Positions 16,701-27,094 of a stretch of 64,000 bases of DNA are shown piece after piece. Every line of letters begins with the position of its first letter. Within the stretch, counting starts at the first letter, position 1. Source of the stretch: Flavobacteriales bacterium (lineage in GTDB: Bacteria > Bacteroidota > Bacteroidia > Flavobacteriales_F > PHOS-HE28); contig JADJVC010000002.1 in NCBI GenBank assembly GCA_016710685.1, positions 806,001 through 870,000 of the forward strand, in the 5' to 3' direction. A model generated the notes under the pieces. It had not been told where the DNA came from. It worked only from the letters and a program-made list of their open reading frames with translations, and did not search any database. The position numbers were made by a program, and so were the translations under genes.

Positions 16701-19341
16701 TTTGCCGTCGGCATCCAGCGAAACAGCGCCCAACGCGTAAGTCGTGTCGGTGAAATAGCTGCCCCAGTAGCTGTTTGATTCGGGCACTTTCACGCCGGCA
16801 TAAGCGGTGTACGGGTAGTATGTCACGTCAGTGCGGTCCATGCTGGCATCGCCACCGGCCTCGAAAACGCGCGTTACCACATTCGCTTTCACGGCAGCAG
16901 GGGAGTGGTCATGCAGTTCAAGTCGAAGGGGAACGTAGCATGGCCGTTCGCGTCCAACCGTCCTTCGAACACGGGACTTTCTTCGGCGTTGAGGTCGTTT
17001 GCCAGGTCATCAAAAGCATAGTCGCCGAATCCCTTGAAATCGGCGGAGGTACGCGTAAGGCTCACGGTGACCTTGGCCGCGAGGTCCTTCGCTGGCGCGC
17101 CGTGCAACCAGTTGGCTTGGAGCTGCACCTTCTTTTTACTGTCGGCGGAAATGCGTTCACCACCGAGGTCCAGCAGGATCTTGATGCGGTTCGGCTTCAC
17201 GGTTTCAATGCGGACGGAATGGTAAAAGCTGGTGCCGCCGACTGCCACGCGCGCGTTCCAAACACCCGTGGGTGCATCGGGCGGCGTGGCACAATGGAAC
17301 GCGTACATGCCGTCAACGCCATTGGTGCTAACTATGCGTTGCGCCAAGCGCCCTTGCGGATCGGTAAGCTCGAAAGTCACGGGGATGTTCTTCGGCAACG
17401 GGATGCGCGGTTGTTGCAGCATGAAGGTGAGGGAAGAGCGAATCGCCGGGACGCCACACACCGCGTTCGCCGTAGAGGAACCCTTTCAATCCCTTGTCCA
17501 CACTTTCACCCTGCACATCAAATTCGCTCACGCTGAGCGCGCTGCCGTCGTCCGTTTTGAGATAGCCGCGCTGGTTGCCTTTGCTGGCGACGATCGAGGA
17601 AGGGAATGCGATCGCTCGGCGGCAAAATCGCCATGCCTTTGTTGTCCGTAACCGGCTCCGCTATGGTGCGCCTTTGCAGGTCCAGCACTTGCAGTTTCAC
17701 GCCGCTCACAGGCTCGGTGGTGCGCAGGTCGCTCACGGCAAGCAGCATCGATCCATCGTTGCCGCGCTTCGCGATCAGGCCCAGGTCCGAAGCGAGGATG
17801 TTGCGCTGCACCACGGAGTTTTTCCCACGGAAATAGCTGGCGGAGCAGGGATCTTCACGCTCTTGATAGTTGTATTCCTCTTCGTAGTCGTAGTCATAAT
17901 CGTCATAGTAGTAATAGTTGCGGTTCGGCTGGTCCCACTGGCCGTTATCGTCCGGTGTTTCGTCGGATGCGATCTGTGGCAGCACGGTCTTCGTTGCTGT
18001 GCCGCAAGGGTAGGTGGAGTACGCCTGGCGGAAGCCGATGATCACGCGGTAGATCGCGCCGGGCTCGGCTTTCATCAGTTTGTCGAGGTCCAAATTGTAG
18101 CGCGTCCATTCGCCGGGCTTCGCCATTTCCTTGGCATCCAGCGGTACGGTGCGGCGCACTACGGGCCGCGCGACGCGGGCCATTTCCTGTTCGCCGTCCA
18201 ACGCGTTCACTTGCAGGAATTGCGGCACGTTGTCCGCGTAAATGCGCACGATCTGCACGTCCACTGCGTTTAAGTTCACAGCCTCGAAAGGGAATAGCAA
18301 TCCGTCGGTGGAAGGCAAGATGGTGCCATTGCCGACCGCGCGCACATCCGGTTTTACTTCTTCGAAAAAGAGATCAACAGTGATGTCCTTTCCGATCGCC
18401 TTGCCGTTCACATTCTTCAATCCAGCGGCAACGAATGCACTTTGCTCGCCAATGAGGCGTGTGCCGGGATAGATCAGCAACTTGTTGCCGATGATGGCGA
18501 GGCGGCAATCGTCCACGCCTGCAATGCCCGCCAAGCCGCTCAGGTCCTGCGCGGGGTCCAGCGGGTCGCTGAAGAGCAGCGTTGCGAATTCCTCATCGGA
18601 AGTGCTGGTTTCGGAGGCCACCAATTGAATGTCACCAAGTGCTGGAATGGTGAATGTTTTCGCGCCTGTTCCCGTGCCGCCGATTGCTTTTCCGTCCCAA
18701 TGGAATTCAACGGCGCTGGCCTGTTCGCCGCGCTTCACGCTGTCTGCAACGGCGCGGTGCAGCGTGCCGCCGGGCTCGTGTTCCCAGTGCATCGTCAACG
18801 TGTGTCCGTCTTGTGTAGCACTCACGCATTTGGAAAGATCGAGGCCTGTTGCATCGTCGCTGGTGAACACGCTCACCACAACGCGCTGCCACGAAAGATC
18901 CGTGGGACTAAGGCTTTGCAGGTCGCTGATGCGCAGGTCGATGTTCTGCTCGAAGGTGGCGAAACCGAACTTCATATACTGAACGCTGGCAGGCACGTCG
19001 GCGATCTTCCCCAGTCGGAATGTGACGGTGTAGTTGGTGGCTTGCTTGAGCCGTTCGCGCGGTTGAAAAGCGAGGGTGTGCGCGTCTTCCCAACGCACTA
19101 CGCCGTCCGTTTTCGGGTCCAGTTGAAAGAGTTGTTGCAACGCCGCATCGGAAGTGTCCTTCAATGCCACACCTTCATTAAAACGCACCAGCACGGGAGC
19201 GCGGGCTGAAATATGCCCGGCGGTAAATGCTTGGACGTACGGCACGAATTCGGAGCCGGGCCTTTGGAAAGCAGCTTCTTTATTGCAAGCAGGAAGGATC
19301 AACAGCGCAGCCAGCGCAATAAGCAGGGGACGGATTCGCAT
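13733..19341 (-). pseudogene. Alpha-2-macroglobulin family lipoprotein, four frame breaks
   Basis: A single gene of about 1870 codons is spread over five frame segments. The N terminus is a lipoprotein signal (LLILPACNKE). MG-type beta domains follow, including GVWRPGDSLF where the macroglobulin MG2-like region starts. The thioester region HGCLEQTTSK (Cys-Leu-Glu-Gln encoded near 15107-15118) lies in the alpha-helical domain, and a receptor-binding-like C terminus ends the protein. Bacterial members are periplasmic protease traps. Breaks lie near 17600, 17431, 16919 and 15490. Single-base changes restore the frame at the first three: extra T, extra C and missing G on the coding strand. pbpC, the common partner, is absent. 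It is either decayed or mis-assembled. Confidence 0.8.
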
Positions 19342-19369
19342 GTGCGAAAGATAAAGGAACGGCAGTTCC

Positions 19370-19448
19370 CCTAATTCCTAATTCCTAATTCCTAATTTCC
19401 GATTAGCCACTTCAGTGGTCGGAATTAGGAATCAAGAATTAGGAATTT
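19370..19448. repeat. CCTAATT tandem repeat forming an inverted repeat
   Basis: CCTAATT occurs four times in tandem at 19370-19397. Its complement (GGAATTAGGAAT...AATTAGGAATT) follows at 19420-19447, so the block can fold into a long AT-rich hairpin. It lies between the start of the macroglobulin gene and the stop of the upstream barrel gene. It might act as a terminator for the latter or be slippage-prone filler. Confidence 0.7.
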
Positions 19449-19477
19449 CCAATCAAGTCTCCGACGCAAGCACGGAA

Positions 19478-21616
19478 TTACTTCCCTTCCAGCAACTTTT
19501 CAGCATCCTCAGCGGAAATCACCCGGCCTTGCAATTCGCCTACCACGAAGCAATCGGTAAAGCCCAAAGCCTGCAATTCCTTCCGGCGCTGTTCGGCGGC
19601 TATACGAGTGGGGTATTCACCGTAGAGGTAACGCACGCTGTTGGTGCTGGTCACCGGCTTCACGTCGCCGAGGTCCACATATTTGCCCATGGTCTCAACA
19701 GGCACATTACCGGCGAAGCTGCCGAGCTGAACGCGGAACACGAGGTCCGACGTGTTGATCGTTCCCACAGGAATGGCGTTGAGGTCTTCAGGACCGGCAA
19801 GCTTGGCGCCCGCTTCCTTGATGGAGACGCGTTTGCTATTTTTGAAGGCCACCAGGAACGCGCCCTCGAACCCTTTCAACAACATGTCCACTTTGTGCCT
19901 TGCCGCCTCATTGATGTCAGTGTGCACACCGGTATAGTAACGCGTAAGGCCGTCCTTGTCTTTCAGAGTTACGAGGTCGGTTATGCCGACGAAAATGTTC
20001 TTGGACAACCGGTGGCGGAACGCGCCCAACTGCACGCGCACCAGCACGGGCCCGTTGGCTTCACCGATGCCGTTGCCACCGGTACCATTCTCGCTGCCTT
20101 TACCGTTCTCACCGTTTACGCCGTTCACCCCGTTCTTCCCATTGGCCCCGGATGCCGCTGCCTGATCGGCAGGCAACTCCAACAGGTTTCCGTTTTCCTC
20201 GATCATCACTTTGCCTTCGAAGCCTTGTCCTTTCAGTTGAAGCTCGCGTTTGATGGCATCGGGCAACGCGTCGTAGTTGCCCACGATGTAGAAGGTGGTG
20301 TCGCCGCGCTCGATCGTGCGTACGTCGGGCAGGCTGAGGATGCGCTCAATGAGATCTTCGCTGATGCCTTCCACTTGTGAGCCGACCTTCACCACGTATG
20401 CGCGCTTGGTCGGTGTTTTGCCTCGCGTCACTTTCGGCTTGCCGACGGGGCCGAAGGATTCCACGCGGCTGGTAATGAAAGTGACGTTGCCGGAATCCAA
20501 ATAATTGAGCCATCCTTGCAGGAATTCGTCGTCGCTGATGGTGACACCTCGTGCGTTCACCGGCGCGCCGGCCATTGTGTTCGGCTCATCATCAATGAAG
20601 TCTGGCACGCCGTCCAAGTCTGTGTCGAGCGGGCAACCGTTGGCATCCACGGCCACGCCTTTCGGTGTGTGTGGGCAATGGTCGCTCCAATCCATCACGC
20701 CGTCGCCGTCCTCATCGTCGTTGAACGCGATGGCGTCCATTTCTTCAGGCGAGAGCGTAGGCTTGAATTTCTTCTTCTTGGCTTTCCGGTCCATGTTCAC
20801 CGCATAACTCACGGAAAAGGAGGTGAAGAGGAAGTTGTCGTTCTTCGCGTCGCCTTGGCGTTCGCCGATGCTTTTGTCCGACACCCCGTCGATGAAGTCG
20901 GTTGCGGAAAAGTGCATTACGGCACCAACGCGGGCATCGAACCCGCCGCCTAGGCGCATCTTCACGCCCACGCCCACAGGCACGGCCCACGTTCGTTCTT
21001 CGTATTTACCGAAGCCGTCTATGTTAGCTTCGCGCACATCGCTTTCGTAAGTATAGTCGCGGTGGATCTCAACAGCGTCACCGGCATTGGAAGCGTTCTC
21101 GGCGATGTCGCGGATGGTGCCGTCGCTCCAGTAGTTGTAGCGGCGACCTTGCGCATCCAGCAGGTCCGTCTTGGTTAGGAATTCCACACTCTCAAATCCG
21201 ATGCTCACCCACGGCTCCACCACACGCTTGGGGTTGAGGAGTTGAAGGAAATTGTAGGTCACGTTCAATCCTCCGGTGGTGATGCGCGATTCGAAGTTGA
21301 GGTTGCGTGTGGTGCTCCGTTCATTCACGCCCAAGCGGCCGTGCAACGCTGTGAGGCCTACTTCGAGCCAAGGCGTAACCGGCGTGGAAGCGCGCAACTC
21401 GTAGCCGAGGCGCGAAACAAGCGGGCTGTACGTGGCGTTCTGCCTGCCCACGTCCCCGTAGAAGGCGAACATGCCGGTGCCCAATGCGAAGGTGGGCTTC
21501 AATACGATCTCCGTTTCCGTACTGTCTTGTTGTGCAAATAGTGTCGGCACCATGCCCGCCAAAGCCGCAGCCAGCGCCAAGTTGCGCATCGTCTTCGGCT
21601 TTAGGTGGGTGCGCAT
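19478..21616 (-). CDS. Outer-membrane barrel with TSP3 repeat and SPOR-like repeats
   Basis: The protein has 712 aa. A signal peptide ends near PTLFAQ. Residues about 35-280 look like an outer-membrane beta-barrel (alternating strands, aromatic ends). DDEDGDGVMDWSDHCP and DTDLDGVPDFIDDEP near residues 300-345 are thrombospondin type 3 Ca-binding repeats. Then come three regions with SPOR-like spacing (YVVKVGSQVEGIS, VLVRVQLGAFRHRL, VFRVQLGSFAGNV), the first two separated by an Asn/Gly-rich linker near 490-515. SPOR domains bind denuded peptidoglycan, so the protein could link outer membrane and wall. It lies 26 bp downstream of another SPOR-like protein gene. Confidence 0.8.
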   Translation of the reverse strand: MRTHLKPKTMRNLALAAALAGMVPTLFAQQDSTETEIVLKPTFALGTGMFAFYGDVGRQNATYSPLVSRLGYELRASTPVTPWLEVGLTALHGRLGVNERSTTRNLNFESRITTGGLNVTYNFLQLLNPKRVVEPWVSIGFESVEFLTKTDLLDAQGRRYNYWSDGTIRDIAENASNAGDAVEIHRDYTYESDVREANIDGFGKYEERTWAVPVGVGVKMRLGGGFDARVGAVMHFSATDFIDGVSDKSIGERQGDAKNDNFLFTSFSVSYAVNMDRKAKKKKFKPTLSPEEMDAIAFNDDEDGDGVMDWSDHCPHTPKGVAVDANGCPLDTDLDGVPDFIDDEPNTMAGAPVNARGVTISDDEFLQGWLNYLDSGNVTFITSRVESFGPVGKPKVTRGKTPTKRAYVVKVGSQVEGISEDLIERILSLPDVRTIERGDTTFYIVGNYDALPDAIKRELQLKGQGFEGKVMIEENGNLLELPADQAAASGANGKNGVNGVNGENGKGSENGTGGNGIGEANGPVLVRVQLGAFRHRLSKNIFVGITDLVTLKDKDGLTRYYTGVHTDINEAARHKVDMLLKGFEGAFLVAFKNSKRVSIKEAGAKLAGPEDLNAIPVGTINTSDLVFRVQLGSFAGNVPVETMGKYVDLGDVKPVTSTNSVRYLYGEYPTRIAAEQRRKELQALGFTDCFVVGELQGRVISAEDAEKLLEGK

Positions 21617-21642
21617 GCGGTCGGGTGGTTGCCCCGTTGCGG

Positions 21643-23154
21643 TTACTGCGCGGAGTTCTGCTTGGCGATCATCATGGCCTCTTGCACCGTGATGCGCTCA
21701 CCGTTGTTGTATGCAGTAACGAAGGGGCCGGGGAAGTTGTAGTTGCTGTCGAGGCATTCCTGACGCTGTGCCTTGGCGGAATTGTAACGGTCGAACATGC
21801 CGGTCACGTACTTGATCCAACCATCGTTGTGCTCAATGCTGAAGTCGCCGCTGTAGTGGTGGCGCTGCTCAAAGTATTCTTTTCCGACTTCGCGGTGCGC
21901 TGCGGTGATCTGCACCTTGTACGTGATGCCTTTTTCAGGGCCGGACATGCTGGTCACTTTGGAAGCGCTGGCAGTTGCAGGAGCGGCCTGTTTCACCACG
22001 GGTTCGCTCTTCACGGTTACTGTTTTTTCAACAGGTGCGGGCTTGGTTGGCTCGATCTTTTCGGCCGTCACGGGCTTTACCGGTTCAGGCTTCACCACTT
22101 CGCTTTTGGGTGCTGGGGCCACCACCGTGGGAGCGGGCTTCTCCACTTGTTGTGCCACAGCAGCAGTTCCGAGCGTGAAGGTGGAGCTGCCCACTACGGC
22201 GCGTTGTGTAAGGTCGTTCACCAAGTAGCCGAATTCACCGTTCACGGTGTGCTCGCCTTTTCCGGATCCGTTCGCCACCAAGCGGTAAACCACTTTGATG
22301 TCGTTTTTCTGAGGAAGGTTCAACCAAACAAATTTCGCGGTGGTTCCTTTAGCACTGAAGATTGCATCATCGCTTTCCGTTGCTACAGCTGAAAATCCTG
22401 CGGGGATGTTCTCCTGCAATTTGCCGAATCCACGGAGGGATCCTTTGCGGATAAGCACCTCCACCAGCGCTTCATTGTCGTTCACTGGCGTCACAGTGCG
22501 TGAAGCGCTTACGTTGCCCGGGCCCTGTAATGCGGTCATGCCGGGCGTTGTGGGAATGGTCGCATCAGGAATAGGTGTGCCGTCATTATCGTTATTGATG
22601 GTCTCGGATACGGCGTTAGTCACTTCGGTGATCACAGGAGTTTCCGTTATAGCGGTGTTTTCCGTTTCAGTGGGCGTTACAACAGGTGCGGTGAAAGCGG
22701 GCTTCGGCTCTGCGGCCAAAGCAGGAGCGTCGCCAGAGAGACGGACGGTACCGGGTTGCAGGTCCACCATCTTGCGCTCGTTATCCTCAATGTAGGAGAA
22801 GCGGCCGTTCACGGCCAGTGTGCCGCCGGCATTTGCTGCTGCGCCCAAGGTGTAGCTCACCGTGAAAGAAGGTTGCGTGGGCAGCGCCATCCAAATGAAC
22901 TTGGCTTTGCCTTCCGCGAAAGTGAACGATGCACCTTTGGTTTCAATGGCGGTCGCGGAAAGACCTGGCGGCAGGTCCAATTGCAGTTTTGCAAAACCGG
23001 ACACGTTGCCTTTGTCGATGGTTACGGTAACACGCACTTCCGTGCCGGGGTCCATGGAGGCGGGCAGGTCCTGCTTCACGGAAACGTCATCCACGAAAAG
23101 CATGTTGAACAGGAACAGACCTGCAACGTTGAGTAGGGTGAAAATTTTGATCAT
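21643..23154 (-). CDS. Exported protein with duplicated beta domains and SPOR-like end
   Basis: The protein has 503 aa. An N-terminal hydrophobic segment (IFTLLNVAGLFLFNMLFV) is a signal or anchor. Two homologous beta-rich domains follow. The first, about residues 25-135, has GFAKLQLDLPPGLSATAIET and FIWMALP. The second, about 220-330, has GFGKLQENIPAGFSAVATES and FVWLNLP. A Pro/Lys/Val-rich linker of about 70 residues resembles a wall-spanning tether. The C-terminal ~95 residues (TYKVQITAAHR...GWIKYVTGMFDRYNSA) have SPOR-like features. Gene order with the next SPOR-like barrel suggests a joint envelope role. The function is not known. Confidence 0.75.
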   Translation of the reverse strand: MIKIFTLLNVAGLFLFNMLFVDDVSVKQDLPASMDPGTEVRVTVTIDKGNVSGFAKLQLDLPPGLSATAIETKGASFTFAEGKAKFIWMALPTQPSFTVSYTLGAAANAGGTLAVNGRFSYIEDNERKMVDLQPGTVRLSGDAPALAAEPKPAFTAPVVTPTETENTAITETPVITEVTNAVSETINNDNDGTPIPDATIPTTPGMTALQGPGNVSASRTVTPVNDNEALVEVLIRKGSLRGFGKLQENIPAGFSAVATESDDAIFSAKGTTAKFVWLNLPQKNDIKVVYRLVANGSGKGEHTVNGEFGYLVNDLTQRAVVGSSTFTLGTAAVAQQVEKPAPTVVAPAPKSEVVKPEPVKPVTAEKIEPTKPAPVEKTVTVKSEPVVKQAAPATASASKVTSMSGPEKGITYKVQITAAHREVGKEYFEQRHHYSGDFSIEHNDGWIKYVTGMFDRYNSAKAQRQECLDSNYNFPGPFVTAYNNGERITVQEAMMIAKQNSAQ

Positions 23155-23194
23155 GGTGCCGAGTGCTGCTCAATTGATTTCTTGAAGCTGCACG

Positions 23195-23225
23195 CAAAAC
23201 TATCCCGGTGAAGGATGGAAGCATA
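23195..23225 (-). promoter_or_regulatory. Putative Bacteroidota promoter for 21643-23154
   Basis: On the minus strand TAGTTTTG (23202-23195) matches the -7 box TAnnTTTG. TATG (23225-23222) lies 19 bases upstream, where TTTG would be expected. Transcription would start about 35 bp before the ATG at 23154. The -33 match is imperfect. Confidence 0.45.
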
Positions 23226-23284
23226 GCCTGTTGCCGTCAACTTCCAACAGCGCACTGTTGAAGAGGCGAAATACTGCGCGCGTA

Positions 23285-26134
23285 CTATTGGAACAGTTCG
23301 CGCTCCAGGAACTTGGCCGTATAGCCTCTGCCCATGAGCGCCACCTGTTCCGGCGTGCCTTGCGCCGTGATCCTTCCGCCACCGGCGCCGCCTTCAGGAC
23401 CCAGGTCAATGACGTGGTCGGCCACTTTCACAAGGTCCATGTTGTGTTCGATCACCAGCACGGTGTTGCCCTGTTCCACCAATTTGTCCAAAACGCTTAC
23501 CAGCAATTTGGTGTCTTCAAAGTGCAGACCGGTGGTTGGTTCGTCAAGGATGTAGAACGTGTTGCCGGTATCGCGCTTGCTAAGCTCCGTGGCCAGTTTG
23601 ATACGTTGCGCTTCGCCGCCGCTGAGGGTGGTGCTGCTTTGACCAAGGGTGATGTAGCCCAGGCCTACTTCCAACAGCGTACTCAGTTTAGTGCTGATGG
23701 AAGGCACTTCGCTGAATACGTCCATGGCCTCTTCCACACTTAGTGCGAGCACATCGGAAATGTTGCGGCCTTTGAACCGCACTTCGAGTGTTTCGCGGTC
23801 GTATCGTTTACCACGGCACGTATCGCAAGGCACCGAAACGTCGGGCAGGAAATTCATGGCGATGGTGCGCACGCCAGCGCCCTTGCATGTTTCACAGCGC
23901 CCGCCCGGCGTGTTGAAGCTGAAGCGGCCGCTCTTGTAGCCACGCACTTTTGCACTGGGCAACATGGCGAACAAGTTCCGGATATGGTCGAACATGCCCG
24001 TGTAAGTGGCGGGATTGCTTCGGGGCGTCCGGCCGATGGGTGATTGGTCCACCTCGATCACTTTGTCAAGGAATTTCAGCCCGTCGATCTTCGCATATTC
24101 CAAGGGTTGCGTTTCCGCGCGGTGGAATGTTTTGCTCAGGATGGGATAGAGCGTGTCGCCGATCAGCGTGCTTTTTCCGCTGCCGCTTACACCGGTCACG
24201 CAGATGAAGGTGCCGAGCGGAAGCACGAGGTTCACATCCTTCAAGTTGTTGCCTTTGGCGCCGGAAAGTTTCACGGTGTGCCCGTTGCCGGTGCGCCGTG
24301 ATGTGGGTACGGAGATCTTCTCGGCTCCTGTGAGGTAGCGCGCGGTGAGCGATCCACTGCGCATGAATTCCGAGGGTGCTCCTTGCGCGACCACGTGGCC
24401 ACCATGCACGCCGGCGCCCGGCCCGATGTCGATGATGTGATCGGCATGCATCATCATCTCCTTGTCATGCTCCACCACCAGCACGCTGTTGCCACCGTCG
24501 CGCAAGGCACGCAGACTGGCGATGAGGCGGTGGTCGTCGCGCATGTGCAGGCCGATGCTGGGTTCGTCCAGGATGTAGAGCACGCCGGTAAGCTGGCTTC
24601 CGATCTGTGTAGCGAGGCGGATGCGCTGTGCTTCGCCGCCGCTGAGGGTGCGCGCGCTGCGGTCCAGGGTAAGGTATTCCAAGCCAACGTCCAGCAGGAA
24701 TTTACTGCGCGATGCAATTTCTTTCACCACTTCGTGGGCGATCACCGCCTGCCGCTCATCGAGCTTTCCAGGCAAGGCCTTCATGTGCGCATGCAGCTCA
24801 TCAATGGGCATTTGCGCCAACTCGGTAATGTCCTTGCCAGCAATGCGGAACCAGCGCGCGGTTTTTTTCAAGCGGGATCCGCCACACTCCGGGCAGGGGG
24901 CCATGCGGGTGAATTGTGAAGCCCATTTCTGCGCGGTCTTCGGTCCCTCCTGTGCTTGTTCGAGAATGTAAGGAATGATGCCGTCGAAGCGAACGTTGCG
25001 CGCACTAAGCCCGGCTTGGCTTTCTACACGCAGCGGCTCATCGGAACCGTTCAGGATGGTGGTGAGCACTTCATCCTCCATTTCCGCGAATGGCGTGTCC
25101 GGCTTATGGCCGAAGGACGCGAGCACGGCCTCGATCTGCCGGAACACCCATGTCCCTTTGTAGATTCCCAAGGGTACGATGGCGCCACGGCGCAAGCTCT
25201 TGCTCGGGTCGGGCACGATCTTGTCGGCGGCTACCTCGGTCACTTGTCCAAGTCCTGCGCACTTGGGGCACGCGCCGTAAGGGCTGTTGAAGCTGAAGAG
25301 GTTCGGCTCGGGTTCCTCATAGGCGATGCCGCTTTCGGGGTCCATAAGGTGGCGGCTCAAATAACGGGCTTCGCCATTGGCGTTGTTCAACACGAAGATG
25401 TTTCCCTTTCCCTGCTTCAGTGCGGTGGAGCAACTGTCGCGCAAGCGCTTGGCGTTGGTACCGTTCACTTTCAAGCGGTCCACGACCAGTTCAATGTCAT
25501 GGGTTTTGTACCGGTCAAGCATGGGCTTGCTGGTAAGGTCCACCACTGTGCCGTCCACGCGGGCGCGTAGAAAGCCTTGGCGCAAGAACTGGTCGAAGAG
25601 CTCGCGGTAGTGGCCCTTACGGCCACGGACGATCGGCGCAAGGATCAGCAAATCTTGCCCGGCATGCTCATTCAATAGCACAGTTTGGATCTGTTCATCG
25701 GTGTAGCGCACCATTCGCTTTCCGGTCACGTGGCTGAATGCTTCTCCGGCGCGGGCGTAGAGCAGCCGCAGCAGGTCGTAGATCTCGGTAATGGTGCCCA
25801 CGGTGCTGCGCGGGTTTCGGCTGATGGTCTTCTGTTCGATGGCGATCACCGGGCTAAGGCCGGTGATGAGGTCCACGTCCGGCCGTTCAATGCCGCCGAG
25901 GAATTGCCGTGCATAGGCGTTGAACGTTTCGATATAGCGGCGCTGGCCCTCAGCATGTATGGTGTCGAAGGCAAGTGAGCTCTTTCCGCTTCCGCTCAGG
26001 CCGGTGATCACCACGAGCTGGTCGCGTGGGATGCGCACGTCGATGTTCTTGAGGTTGTGGACGCGGGCGCCCAGGACTTCAATGACTTCTTCCTCCGCGG
26101 CATTGGTCGTTGCCTTCACAGGTGCTTCAATCAT
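23285..26134 (-). CDS. uvrA: Excinuclease ABC subunit UvrA
   Basis: This 949-aa protein is a full-length UvrA, the damage-recognition ATPase of nucleotide excision repair, working with UvrB and UvrC in the cytoplasm. Two ABC modules are visible. Walker A GLSGSGKSS lies near residue 45 and GVSGSGKST near residue 646, and each half carries LSGGEAQRI signatures (near 495 and 835). Zinc-finger cysteines are in CPKCAGLGQ and CETCKGAGV...CDTCRG. The start codon overlaps the stop of the transglycosylase gene by 8 bp, so they are cotranscribed. It ends the long minus-strand run that begins with lpdA. Confidence 0.97.
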   Translation of the reverse strand: MIEAPVKATTNAAEEEVIEVLGARVHNLKNIDVRIPRDQLVVITGLSGSGKSSLAFDTIHAEGQRRYIETFNAYARQFLGGIERPDVDLITGLSPVIAIEQKTISRNPRSTVGTITEIYDLLRLLYARAGEAFSHVTGKRMVRYTDEQIQTVLLNEHAGQDLLILAPIVRGRKGHYRELFDQFLRQGFLRARVDGTVVDLTSKPMLDRYKTHDIELVVDRLKVNGTNAKRLRDSCSTALKQGKGNIFVLNNANGEARYLSRHLMDPESGIAYEEPEPNLFSFNSPYGACPKCAGLGQVTEVAADKIVPDPSKSLRRGAIVPLGIYKGTWVFRQIEAVLASFGHKPDTPFAEMEDEVLTTILNGSDEPLRVESQAGLSARNVRFDGIIPYILEQAQEGPKTAQKWASQFTRMAPCPECGGSRLKKTARWFRIAGKDITELAQMPIDELHAHMKALPGKLDERQAVIAHEVVKEIASRSKFLLDVGLEYLTLDRSARTLSGGEAQRIRLATQIGSQLTGVLYILDEPSIGLHMRDDHRLIASLRALRDGGNSVLVVEHDKEMMMHADHIIDIGPGAGVHGGHVVAQGAPSEFMRSGSLTARYLTGAEKISVPTSRRTGNGHTVKLSGAKGNNLKDVNLVLPLGTFICVTGVSGSGKSTLIGDTLYPILSKTFHRAETQPLEYAKIDGLKFLDKVIEVDQSPIGRTPRSNPATYTGMFDHIRNLFAMLPSAKVRGYKSGRFSFNTPGGRCETCKGAGVRTIAMNFLPDVSVPCDTCRGKRYDRETLEVRFKGRNISDVLALSVEEAMDVFSEVPSISTKLSTLLEVGLGYITLGQSSTTLSGGEAQRIKLATELSKRDTGNTFYILDEPTTGLHFEDTKLLVSVLDKLVEQGNTVLVIEHNMDLVKVADHVIDLGPEGGAGGGRITAQGTPEQVALMGRGYTAKFLERELFQ

Positions 26135-27089
26135 CGCCGACCGCCTGGTTGTTGAAGCCTTCGGCGGGCAGAAGGACGGTGTAGGTCTTTTTGGCCGAAT
26201 TGGTCAGCGCGTTGTCGCGCAGCCATGGGTTCAGCAACTTCAGGGTCTTGTAATCCGTTCCTTGTCGGACGGCAAATTCGTTGAGGTCGTCCACGTTGCC
26301 GGAAATGTCGACGGAGCGGGTCTTGTAAGGCGGATATAGATCGCGTGCGCGCAAATGGAACCCATACCGGTCCGGGTCGGATATGATCGCTTTCATGGCC
26401 AGGATGCGGAATACATAGCGGGATGTTTCATCGGGCAGGAGCAGGGCGAAATAATCCTGTGTTTTCTGCCTGCCGAGCTGGCGTTCAATGTTGCCTTGGC
26501 CCAAGTTGTAGCTGGCTGCCGCCATGGCCCAACTGCCGTAGCGTACATGAGCTTCCTTCAAATAGTCACAAGCGGCCTGCGTGGCTTTTTCAACGTTGTA
26601 GCGTTCGTCCACCTGGTCGTTTACTTCCAGTCCATGGCCTTTGGCAGTTTCCTTCATGAACTGCCAAAAGCCGGTTGCACCCGCAGGGCTGGTGATGTTG
26701 GTAAAGGCGCTTTCCACCAAGGGGATGTACTTCATGTCTTCCGGCACACCGTTGCGCTTCAAAATGGGTTCTATCACGGGGAACCAACGATTCGCGCGTT
26801 TGTGGGCGAGCAATGAACTGCTTTGCCAGTAAGTGTTCACGAGCAATTCGCGGTCCAGCCGCTCGCGCACGTCCAGTAGGTCCATGGGTACGTTCTCTCC
26901 GCAGAAGTCGAGCTTATCCGGCAGCGTGAGGCTGAATACTTTGTAACTCTCGTTGAACAGTCGTTGGTGCTCCGCATCGGTGCCTTCGCCTGCGGTGCTG
27001 AAGGTCAAGGTCTCCAGCAGTAGCGTAGCCCCGAAAATGGAGCAGACCAGCAGCAGGGAGCGGCCGAGAAGATGAAAAATGCGGCGCAT
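26127..27089 (-). CDS. MltD-like lytic murein transglycosylase
   Basis: This 320-aa protein is translated from the ATG at 27089, which gives a clean signal anchor (IFHLLGRSLLLVCSIFGATLL). The SLT (family 1) domain spans about residues 110-250. It has the catalytic Glu in IPLVESAF, then SPAGATGFWQFM, and AAASYNLGQGNIERQ, the hallmark of soluble-lytic-type enzymes that cleave peptidoglycan to anhydromuropeptides. The C-terminal ~60 residues (LNEFAVRQGTDYKTLKLLNPWL) resemble a degenerate LysM module. It overlaps uvrA by 8 bp and follows the wecA-like gene by 5 bp. Confidence 0.9.
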   Translation of the reverse strand: MRRIFHLLGRSLLLVCSIFGATLLLETLTFSTAGEGTDAEHQRLFNESYKVFSLTLPDKLDFCGENVPMDLLDVRERLDRELLVNTYWQSSSLLAHKRANRWFPVIEPILKRNGVPEDMKYIPLVESAFTNITSPAGATGFWQFMKETAKGHGLEVNDQVDERYNVEKATQAACDYLKEAHVRYGSWAMAAASYNLGQGNIERQLGRQKTQDYFALLLPDETSRYVFRILAMKAIISDPDRYGFHLRARDLYPPYKTRSVDISGNVDDLNEFAVRQGTDYKTLKLLNPWLRDNALTNSAKKTYTVLLPAEGFNNQAVGDD

Positions 27090-27094
27090 GTGCG

